A DNA stretch of 20,188 bases from RBG-16-66-20 sp038040245 (GTDB lineage: Bacteria; Pseudomonadota; Gammaproteobacteria; Burkholderiales; SG8-39): NCBI GenBank assembly GCA_038040245.1, contig JBBPIU010000057.1:1-20188 (forward strand), read 5' to 3'. The notes below the pieces were generated by a model. That model had not been told where the DNA came from. It made no database searches and saw only the letters and a list, made by a program, of their open reading frames with translations. Each line of letters opens with the position of its first letter. The first letter of the stretch is position 1. Below, in pieces: positions 13,887-20,188 of the stretch. The translations under genes were made by a program, and so were the position numbers.

Positions 13887-14973
13887 CGTCGAGTGCGTCG
13901 TGGTTGGGGCCGGGATCGTCGGGCTGGCGATCGCGCGGGCGCTCGCGTGCGCCGGGCGCGAGGTGGTGATCCTGGAAGCCGAGGACGCGATCGGCACCCA
14001 CGCCAGCTCGCGCAACTCCGAGGTGATCCACGCCGGGATCTACTACCCGAAGGGCTCGCTCAAGGCGCGCGCCTGCGTCGAAGGCAGGCACCGCCTGTAC
14101 GAGTACTGCGCCGAACATGGCGTGCCGCACAAACGCTGCGGCAAGCTCATCGTCGCCACGAATGAATCGCAGATTTCCGAACTGAAGGGAATTCAGAATA
14201 AGGCGCATGAGAACGGCGTTGCTGACGTCGTTCAGATCGAAGCCTCGGAGGCAACGGCGATGGAACCCGCGCTGCATTGCGTCGCGGCGCTGCATTCGCC
14301 CTCGACCGGGATCATCGACAGCCACGCGCTGATGCTGGCCTACCTGGGCGACGCCGAGGCTGCGGGAGCCATGTTGGCGTTGAAAAGTCCTCTTGGAAAA
14401 GCCTTTATTTCCGAACAAGGTTTTGAACTTCAGATCGAGGAAACAAGAATAAGAACAAAAATACTCGTCAACAGCGCAGGATTGCGCGCACCCAGCATCG
14501 CGCGCCTGATCGACGGCTTCCCGCCAGACAAGATTCCCCGGGAGCTCTATGCCAAGGGCAACTACTACTCGCTGACCGGCCGGCCGCCGTTCTCACGCCT
14601 GATCTATCCCGTGCCGGAGCCCGGCGGCCTGGGCGTGCACGTCACCCTGGACCTCGCGGGCCAGGCGCGCTTCGGACCCGACGTCGAGTGGGTAGAGAGC
14701 ATCGACTATGCGGTGGACCCGCGCCGCTCGGGGCGCTTCTACGCGGCGATCCGGCGCTATTGGCCGGCCCTGCCTGATGGTGCGCTGGCGCCGGGCTACG
14801 CCGGCATCCGCCCCAAGATTTCCGGGCCGCAGGAGCCTGCGGCCGACTTCCTTGTCCAGGGCCCGGCCGAGCACGGCGTGGCGGGGCTGGTGAACCTGTT
14901 CGGCATCGAGTCGCCCGGATTGACAGCGTCGCTCGCGTTGGCCGATGATGTGGCCGCCCTTCTGAGTAACTGA
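13879..14973 (+). CDS. FAD-dependent oxidoreductase, L-2-hydroxyglutarate oxidase (LhgO)-like
   Basis: 364 aa. The Rossmann dinucleotide motif GAGIVG lies at residues 10-15 and a second FAD-contact acid ends strand 2 (VVILEAE). The stretch ASSRNSEVIHAGIYYPKGSL (42-61) is characteristic of the LhgO/D-amino-acid-oxidase-like group, where LhgO oxidises L-2-hydroxyglutarate to 2-oxoglutarate and feeds electrons to the membrane chain. The C-terminal GYAGIRPKISG and FGIESPGLTASLALAD segments also fit. The exact hydroxyacid is not determined by sequence. The ATG at 13879 puts the Rossmann motif at the usual distance; the ribosome binding site is weak. A TRAP transporter follows 14 bases later. Residues about 175-205 are encoded by strikingly AT-rich codons. 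Confidence 0.82.
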   Translation: MDSVECVVVGAGIVGLAIARALACAGREVVILEAEDAIGTHASSRNSEVIHAGIYYPKGSLKARACVEGRHRLYEYCAEHGVPHKRCGKLIVATNESQISELKGIQNKAHENGVADVVQIEASEATAMEPALHCVAALHSPSTGIIDSHALMLAYLGDAEAAGAMLALKSPLGKAFISEQGFELQIEETRIRTKILVNSAGLRAPSIARLIDGFPPDKIPRELYAKGNYYSLTGRPPFSRLIYPVPEPGGLGVHVTLDLAGQARFGPDVEWVESIDYAVDPRRSGRFYAAIRRYWPALPDGALAPGYAGIRPKISGPQEPAADFLVQGPAEHGVAGLVNLFGIESPGLTASLALADDVAALLSN

Positions 14974-14987
14974 CCCCGGAGAACCAA

Positions 14988-15956
14988 ATGAAACTCAAGC
15001 CCCTTCTTATCTCCTGCGCGGCGCTGGCGCTGGCTGGAGCCGCCCAGGCGCAGACCAAGTGGGACATGCCGACGCCCTACTCGGACGGCGAGTTCCATAC
15101 GATTAACGTGCGCCAGTTCGTCGAGGACGTGAAAAAAGCCTCCGGCGGCCAGATCGACATCAACGTGCACTCGAACGGCTCGCTGATCAAGCACCCGGAC
15201 ATGCTGCGCGCCGTTTCCACCGGCCAGGTGCCGATCGCCGAGTTCCTGCTCGGCCAGTTCGGCAACGAGGAGGCGGTGTTCAATGCCGACAACGTGCCGT
15301 TCCTCGCCGCCGGCTACGACAACGCCTGGAAGCTTTATCAGGCGCAGAAGGCGATCCTGCAGAAAAAACTCGAAGGCCGCGGCCTGGTCCTGCTGTACTC
15401 GGTCGCCTGGCCGGGCCAGGGCCTATACACCAAGAATCCGCTGAAGAGCGCGGATGACTTCAAGGGCGTCAAGTTCCGCACCTACAGCGCCTACACGGCG
15501 CGGCTCGCCGAGCTGCTCGGCGCCAGCCCCACGGTGATCCAGGTGCCCGAGGTGCCGCAGGCCTTCGCCACCGGCACCATCAGCGCGATGATCACGTCCT
15601 CGGCTACAGGGACGTCGACCAAGGCATGGGAGTTCGTGAAGAACTACTACACCACCAACGCCATGCACCCGAAGAACGTGGTGGTGGTGAACAACCGGGC
15701 CTACCAGGGCCTGACCGGCGCGCAGAAGAAAATGCTCACCGACGCGGCTGCCGCTGCGGAAAAGCGCGGCTGGGAGCTCTCGCGCCAGCGCGAGCAGAGC
15801 GCCAACAAGATGCTCGCCGACAACGGTATGACGGTCCACGCGCCCGATGCGGGGTTGATGTCCGCGCTCGGCAAGGTTGGCGACACCATCGCCGCCGAAT
15901 GGCTGAAGGCTTCGGGCGCCGACGGCGAAGCGATCGTCAAGGCCTACCGGAAGTAG
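14988..15956 (+). CDS. dctP: TRAP transporter substrate-binding protein DctP
   Basis: 322 aa periplasmic receptor of a TRAP transporter. The signal peptide is MKLKPLLISCAALALAGAAQAQ with an AQA-Q cleavage site. The conserved hinge region GVKFRTYSAYTARLAELLGA carries Arg164, at the position of the carboxylate-binding arginine of the family, and is followed by the usual VPEVPQAFATGTISAM segment. Ligands are therefore probably organic acids. GGAGA sits 8 bases before the ATG. First of the dctPQM genes and directly downstream of the LhgO-like gene. The symbol denotes the family, not proven C4-dicarboxylate specificity. Confidence 0.9.
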   Translation: MKLKPLLISCAALALAGAAQAQTKWDMPTPYSDGEFHTINVRQFVEDVKKASGGQIDINVHSNGSLIKHPDMLRAVSTGQVPIAEFLLGQFGNEEAVFNADNVPFLAAGYDNAWKLYQAQKAILQKKLEGRGLVLLYSVAWPGQGLYTKNPLKSADDFKGVKFRTYSAYTARLAELLGASPTVIQVPEVPQAFATGTISAMITSSATGTSTKAWEFVKNYYTTNAMHPKNVVVVNNRAYQGLTGAQKKMLTDAAAAAEKRGWELSRQREQSANKMLADNGMTVHAPDAGLMSALGKVGDTIAAEWLKASGADGEAIVKAYRK

Positions 15957-15960
15957 CGGA

Positions 15961-16494
15961 TTGAGGCGGTTTCTCGACCGCCTCTACGCGGCGAGCGGCG
16001 CGTTCGCCGCGATCTGCCTCGCCGGCATCTGCGTCCTGATGCTGGCGCAGGCTCTGGGCCGCGAATTCGGCCTGCTGATCCGCGCCGCCGACGACATCAC
16101 CTCTTGGCTGACCGCGGCCTCGGCCTTCTTCGCGCTCGGCCATACCTTTCGCCATGGCGAACTGGTGCGCGTCGGCCTGTTCATCGACATGCTCAGGCCG
16201 GGCGCGCGCCGCATCGCGGAGATCGGTTCGCTCACCGTAGCCGCCCTGTTCGTCGGCTACATGGCCTGGGCGGTCACCAAATTCGTCTACGAAAGCTGGA
16301 AATTCAAGGAGGTCGCGCAGGGCCTGGTCAAGATCCCGATCTGGATCCCGCAGCTGTGCTTTGTCTTCGGCGTTCTGATTTTCTTTATTGCAATAGTCGA
16401 TGAACTGGTAACGGTAATAAAACGGCAAAAACCTGCCTATCAACTCGCCGAAGAAGATCGCCGCGCGCGCGGCGACTTCTCCGAGATGGCGTAG
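15961..16494 (+). CDS. dctQ: TRAP transporter small membrane subunit DctQ
   Basis: 177 aa with four hydrophobic segments (about residues 10-30, 45-62, 82-105 and 125-148), the DctQ layout; it pairs with the large subunit to form the sodium-driven permease. W-x-TAASAFFALGHTFRHGELVRVGLF is typical of the family. The start appears to be TTG at 15961, 4 bases after dctP, since no ATG or GTG is available at the expected N-terminus. The ribosome binding site is poor, so translation is probably coupled. An AT-rich codon patch covers the last transmembrane segment and following loop (about 16375-16445). Confidence 0.88.
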   Translation: MRRFLDRLYAASGAFAAICLAGICVLMLAQALGREFGLLIRAADDITSWLTAASAFFALGHTFRHGELVRVGLFIDMLRPGARRIAEIGSLTVAALFVGYMAWAVTKFVYESWKFKEVAQGLVKIPIWIPQLCFVFGVLIFFIAIVDELVTVIKRQKPAYQLAEEDRRARGDFSEMA

Positions 16495-16497
16495 CGC

Positions 16498-17808
16498 ATG
16501 GGCACCCTCACTATCGCGCTGATCCTGCTCGCGCTGCTGCTGGTGCTGCTCTCGGCCGGCGTCTGGATCGCGATCTCGCTGGCCGCGGTTGCCTGGTTCG
16601 GATTGCAGTTCTTCACCACCACACCGCCCGATGTGAACCTGTTCCAGTCCTTCTGGGGCTCGAGCGCCTCCTGGACATTGGCCGCCCTTCCCCTTTTTAT
16701 CTGGATGGGCGAAATCCTCTATCGTACCAAGCTCTCCGAGGAGATGTTCGAGGGCCTCGCGCCTTGGCTCACCTGGCTGCCCGGGCGGCTGATGCACGTC
16801 AACGTGCTCGCCTGCGGAATTTTTGGCACTGTTTCGGGCTCATCGGCCGCAACCTGCGCCACCATCGCCAAGGTGGCGCTGCCGGAGCTGGTAAAACGCG
16901 GTTACGATGAAAAGACCGCGCTAGGCTCGCTGTGCGGCGCGGGGACGCTGGGCATCCTGCTGCCGCCCTCGATCATCATGGTGGTCTACGCGGTGGCCGC
17001 CGAAGTCTCCATCCTCAAGGTCTTCCTGGCGGGGTTCCTGCCCGGGTTTCTCCTGATGGCGCTGTTTTCCGGCTACATCATCGCCTGGGCCTTGCTGAAT
17101 CCGGACAAGACGCCGAAGGAAACGAGCCAGCTCTCTTTCGGCGAAAAGCTCTACAAAAGCCGCCACCTCATCCCCTGCGTGCTGCTGATCGTGTTCATCG
17201 TCTGGCTGATGGTGATCGGCTGGGCGACCGCCACCGAGTCCGCCGCCTACGGCGTGCTCGGCTCGCTGGCGATCGCCTGGTGGTCGGGCGGCCTCAACCG
17301 CGACACCTTCTGGCAGAGCCTGATGGGCGCCACGCGCCTGTCGTGCATGATCATGTTCATCCTCGCCGGCGCGGCGTTCCTCTCTTCGTGCATGGCGTTT
17401 ACCGGCATCCCGAAAGCGCTCGCCGCCTGGGTGGCGTCGCTGGAGCCCAACAAGTACACGCTGATCGCGGTGCTCGCCGGCATCTACATCCTGCTCGGCA
17501 CCGCGCTCGACGGCGTCTCCATGATCGTGCTCACCACCTCGATCGTGATCCCGATGATCGAGAAAGCGGGCATCGACCTGATCTGGTTCGGCATTTTCAT
17601 CGTGCTGCTGGTCGAGATCGCCGAAGTCACGCCGCCGCTCGGCTTCAATCTGTTCGTGCTGCAGACCATGAGCGGCAGGGACAGCAATTACGTCGCCTAC
17701 GCGTCCATCCCCTTCTTTTTCATGATGGTGCTGTGCATCGTGCTGATCACCGTCTTCCCCGAGATCGCCACCTGGCTGCCCGACGTGCTGATGCGCAAAC
17801 CCAAATGA
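16498..17808 (+). CDS. dctM: TRAP transporter large permease subunit DctM
   Basis: 436 aa, the usual length, with a dozen or so hydrophobic segments. It shows the DctM signatures GIFGTVSGSSAATCATIAKVALPEL (about residues 107-131) and GTLGILLPPSIIMVVYAV (about 149-166), with a second inverted-repeat half after residue 260 containing GTALDGVSMIVLTT. It transports the DctP-bound acid with sodium. It starts 3 bases after the dctQ stop, and its own stop overlaps the next gene's ATG (ATGA at 17805-17808). Confidence 0.92.
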   Translation: MGTLTIALILLALLLVLLSAGVWIAISLAAVAWFGLQFFTTTPPDVNLFQSFWGSSASWTLAALPLFIWMGEILYRTKLSEEMFEGLAPWLTWLPGRLMHVNVLACGIFGTVSGSSAATCATIAKVALPELVKRGYDEKTALGSLCGAGTLGILLPPSIIMVVYAVAAEVSILKVFLAGFLPGFLLMALFSGYIIAWALLNPDKTPKETSQLSFGEKLYKSRHLIPCVLLIVFIVWLMVIGWATATESAAYGVLGSLAIAWWSGGLNRDTFWQSLMGATRLSCMIMFILAGAAFLSSCMAFTGIPKALAAWVASLEPNKYTLIAVLAGIYILLGTALDGVSMIVLTTSIVIPMIEKAGIDLIWFGIFIVLLVEIAEVTPPLGFNLFVLQTMSGRDSNYVAYASIPFFFMMVLCIVLITVFPEIATWLPDVLMRKPK

Positions 17809-19202
17809 CACAGCCCATCTACCTCACGCAGGACATCCGCCGCATCGAGCAGGCGGCCGGTGCGGTCTCGCCGCCGCTGATGGAACGCGCGGGCACGGCC
17901 GCGGCGGAACTTGCGGCCACGCTGTTGCCGGATACGGGCAAGGACGTGCTGATCCTCGCGGGCCCCGGCAACAACGGCGGCGACGCGAGAATCGTCGCAA
18001 GACTTTTGCAAGAAAGGTTTTTTCGGGTCACCCTTGCGGACGCGTCCAACCCGCCCTCAAGGAAAGACTTCAATCTTGTCATCGACGGATTGTTCGGCAT
18101 CGGACTCAGCCGTCCAATCGAAGGCGAGTACGCAAAACTGGTCGAGTACGTTAACGCGCAGACCTGCCCGGTGCTCGCCCTGGATATTCCGAGCGGACTC
18201 GATTCGGACACTGGCCGGGTACTTGGACGCGCGGTGCGCGCGACCCACACCATCACCTTCATCGGCCTCAAGCCCGGTCTGCTGACGCTCGACGGCCCCG
18301 ATTATTGCGGACAGGTTTCTGTTGCCGACTTGTCTTTGACTGGTTTTTCAGTCAAGACGGAAAACGGTTGGGTCGCCGGACCGGCCCTGTTTGCGAACAT
18401 CCTCAAACCCCGACCGCGAAATTTCCACAAAGGCATGTCCGGCTCTCTGGCCGTCATCGGCGGCGCCTCGGGGATGGCCGGGGCCGCGCTGCTCGCGGCG
18501 CGCGCCGGGCTCAAACTGGGCGCTGGTCGCGTGTACGTCGGTCTTCTTGAGGAGCTGTCGCTCGATCCGGGCGCTCCGGAATTGATGCTGCGCCATCCCG
18601 ACGACGCGCTCGGACTCGACCTCGACGCCATCGTGATCGGCCCGGGCCTGGGGGAGGGCGAGCGCGCCGAGACGCTGCTTGGCGCGGTGCTGGCGAGCGA
18701 CATTCCCTGTGTGCTGGACGCCGACGCGCTCAACCTGATTGCCGGCAACGAGGATCTGCGCAAGGCCTGCGCGCGGCGCACCGCCGATACGCTACTTACG
18801 CCGCATCCGGCCGAAGCAGCGCGCCTGCTGGTGCAGAAAACTTCGGACGTGCAAGCCGATCGCCTGAGTGCGGCGCAGAACCTGTCGAAAAACCTGAACG
18901 CTCACGTGGTCCTGAAGGGCAACGGCAGCGTCATCGCGGCGCGCGACGGCCACTGGTTCATCAACATCTCGGGCAATCCCGGCATGGCCTCGGCCGGCAT
19001 GGGCGACGTGCTTTCCGGCATCCTCGGCGGACTGCTCGCGCAGAAGTACAGCGGCGAAACCGCGCTGGTGCTGGGCGTCCACCTGCACGGCTGCGCCGCC
19101 GACGAGTGCGTACGCGCCGGCGCGGGACCAGTCGGCCTCACCGCGGGAGAACTCGTCGACCCCGCGCGACGGCTATGGAACGGCTGGCTGGCTAATTCCT
19201 AA
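17805..19202 (+). CDS. nnr: bifunctional NAD(P)H-hydrate epimerase / ADP-dependent dehydratase
   Basis: 465 aa fusion of an N-terminal epimerase (NnrE, about 1-205) and a C-terminal ribokinase-like dehydratase (NnrD, about 206-465), which together repair hydrated, inactive NADH and NADPH. Epimerase motifs: GPGNNGGD (53-60), DGLFGIGLSRP (94-104) and ALDIPSGLDSDTG (125-137); the usual Gly after GGD is Ala61 here. Dehydratase motifs: GSLAVIGGASGMAGA (213-227), TPHPAEAARLL (332-342), LKGNGSVIA (370-378) and NPGMASAGMGDVLSG (391-405) with the catalytic Asp401. The fusion is the common E. coli YjeF arrangement. Start overlaps dctM, so it is co-translated with the transporter. AT-rich codon patches lie near 17990-18090 and 18300-18425. 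Confidence 0.92.
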   Translation: MTQPIYLTQDIRRIEQAAGAVSPPLMERAGTAAAELAATLLPDTGKDVLILAGPGNNGGDARIVARLLQERFFRVTLADASNPPSRKDFNLVIDGLFGIGLSRPIEGEYAKLVEYVNAQTCPVLALDIPSGLDSDTGRVLGRAVRATHTITFIGLKPGLLTLDGPDYCGQVSVADLSLTGFSVKTENGWVAGPALFANILKPRPRNFHKGMSGSLAVIGGASGMAGAALLAARAGLKLGAGRVYVGLLEELSLDPGAPELMLRHPDDALGLDLDAIVIGPGLGEGERAETLLGAVLASDIPCVLDADALNLIAGNEDLRKACARRTADTLLTPHPAEAARLLVQKTSDVQADRLSAAQNLSKNLNAHVVLKGNGSVIAARDGHWFINISGNPGMASAGMGDVLSGILGGLLAQKYSGETALVLGVHLHGCAADECVRAGAGPVGLTAGELVDPARRLWNGWLANS

Positions 19203-19208
19203 TCGATC

Positions 19209-19802
19209 TCAGCCATCAACGAGCACCACAGGCGGTGATTCAAAATGCAAACCCATTACTCGATAGGGACATTCCAACCGATCAGTTGGTCTTCTCAACA
19301 AGTAGTTGGGCGCGACGATTCTCCCACCGATCCGCTTTTCAACTATGGCTCGAAGGGCGTTTACATCTCCGGCGTGCGATGACTTAACGCCCTTTTGTTT
19401 GAACGAGGCGAACCCTTCAACCAGGCGAATTTCCCGTTCAGGTTTCCGCTTTCGAAGTGCGTGAAGCAAGTATTGAGTAGCAAGTAGCATGGTCGCACCC
19501 GCCCCGCAGTACCAGTACCGTGAAGACCCGTCGCGCAATTCAATGCTGCGGCCGGTAGGGGTGTCGCTTCTCGAGAAGGCCGCTGACAACGGTGCTTCAA
19601 TCACCAGGTGGAGAGGGACGCTGAGTTGGCAGCACTCGTTAGCAACGGCCTTAATCAACTCGTCGAACCGATAAGTCTTCGGTTCTGCACCTCCGACAGC
19701 AAACGCCGAACTTCGACTCTGTTCCGCAAAGCCAATATCGAGGTAAGCCCATTTTCCTCTGGCGTTCGCTACCTCCTCAACGGTCGCAGCTCGGATATTC
19801 AC
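19209..19802 (-). CDS. hypothetical protein, possible RNase H-like fold (DUF429-like)
   Basis: 197 aa, family uncertain. WAYLDIGFAEQSRSSAFAV (18-36) and LHLVIEAPLSAAF (64-76) look like the first and fourth strands of an RNase H-like fold with acids D22 and E69. VEGFASFK (128-135) and the SSHAGDVNALRAIV stretch (141-154, with D146) resemble the C-terminal acid region of DUF429-type predicted nucleases. The start is taken as GTG at 19802; an in-frame TAG lies 24 bases upstream and no good ribosome binding site is seen. It converges on the nnr gene with 6 bases between stops. GC is visibly lower than in the operon to its left, which suggests a transferred segment. Confidence 0.55.
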   Translation of the reverse strand: MNIRAATVEEVANARGKWAYLDIGFAEQSRSSAFAVGGAEPKTYRFDELIKAVANECCQLSVPLHLVIEAPLSAAFSRSDTPTGRSIELRDGSSRYWYCGAGATMLLATQYLLHALRKRKPEREIRLVEGFASFKQKGVKSSHAGDVNALRAIVEKRIGGRIVAPNYLLRRPTDRLECPYRVMGLHFESPPVVLVDG

Positions 19803-19810
19803 AAATTGAT

Positions 19811-19877
19811 GGCTAACATGTCGCTATCCCGTGCTCGCCCACGGCGCGCGTCGGTATTTTGTAAAGGCGACTAAGCC
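19811..19877 (-). other. inverted repeat, weak attC-like candidate
   Basis: On the + strand GGCTAAC-AT-GTCGC (19811-19824) faces GCGAC-TA-AGCC (19867-19877): GGCT pairs with AGCC and GTCGC with GCGAC, leaving unpaired bases between the two short helices as in attC R and L boxes. Read on the minus strand, the right box is GTTAGCC (not a full GTTRRRY match) and the left box lacks AAC. It contains the stop codon of the upstream minus-strand gene and ends just before the start of the next, which is where an attC would sit. Confidence 0.25.
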
Positions 19878-20188
19878 GGTGACGCGTCATCTTTGCGTAC
19901 AGACGTGTGGCTCGATGACCTAATTTGCGTCGTTACCATCATGACAGTAGTTTTGCTGACGAGGTAACCCACTAGAACTGAAGCCACTTTGAGGACGGCA
20001 ACCACACCGAATAGCGAGCTGATGCCGTCAGCTGGCGTCCCCTTGAGTAACGCCAAAATTGCGCCCAACAATAGGGGTCCAATTAGCGAATCGAATACAA
20101 CACCAGCGACAAAACCCGCACTCAAAGCAAGTGCCTTGTAGGGCTTTCGTAGTGAATGGAGAAGGAATGGCGGCTGAGCGCTGACGAA
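19871..20188 (-). CDS. hypothetical membrane protein, 5' end outside the window
   Basis: The frame is open from the window edge (20188) to TAG at 19871-19873, so at least 105 residues are encoded and the true start lies to the right. A TTG at 20125 would give 84 residues, but without a visible ribosome binding site. Hydrophobic segments: GFVAGVVFDSLIGPLLLGAILALL and SLFGVVAVLKVASVLVGYLV, then a polar tail ending KDDASPA. Family not recognised. Lower GC than the backbone and next to another orphan gene. Confidence 0.5.
   Translation of the reverse strand, partial: FVSAQPPFLLHSLRKPYKALALSAGFVAGVVFDSLIGPLLLGAILALLKGTPADGISSLFGVVAVLKVASVLVGYLVSKTTVMMVTTQIRSSSHTSVRKDDASPA

Overview
The window is GC-rich DNA that best fits a betaproteobacterium, probably of the Burkholderiales sort. 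The markers are a Bug-type (tripartite tricarboxylate) binding protein, an ABC_sub_bind-type binding protein, a single-chain PurL, a long-form PssA and a DctPQM TRAP system. One run of 100 Ns (8369-8468) lies inside purL, so this is a scaffolded, probably metagenomic, assembly.

Left part (1 to about 4.1 kb, + strand) looks accessory. It holds a 59-aa membrane protein, a Val-rich leader peptide with a complete transcription attenuator, an LLM-class flavin monooxygenase, a flavin-reductase-like protein, a solute-binding protein and a broken hicBA toxin-antitoxin pair. Each intact gene here is followed by an inverted repeat resembling an integron attC site, well formed at 456-514 and 1940-2001 and degenerate elsewhere. 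No integrase is visible. This part reads as a decayed gene-cassette cluster beside the chromosome backbone.

Middle part: pssA and a DUF2283 gene (+, coupled by ATGA) converge on a long minus-strand operon. Transcribed leftward from 13.79 kb, this encodes a large coiled-coil/AsmA-like envelope protein, PurL, a Bug binding protein, a glutathione peroxidase and a RidA-family deaminase. All junctions are overlapping or very short.

Right part (+): divergent from that operon is an LhgO-like FAD oxidoreductase, then a TRAP transporter (DctP, DctQ, DctM) and a bifunctional NAD(P)H-hydrate epimerase/dehydratase, tightly packed as one operon. It suggests uptake and oxidation of a 2-hydroxy acid or related carboxylate, coupled with cofactor repair. 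The last kilobase has lower GC and carries two minus-strand genes of unknown function, the second cut by the window edge.

The most notable signal is the attenuator at 625-752. A 22-codon peptide has six consecutive Val codons, and mutually exclusive antiterminator and terminator helices follow. This is the design used for ilv operons, yet the first gene downstream is a flavin monooxygenase and no ilv gene is present. A second oddity is short AT-rich, rare-codon islands inside several otherwise GC-rich genes.
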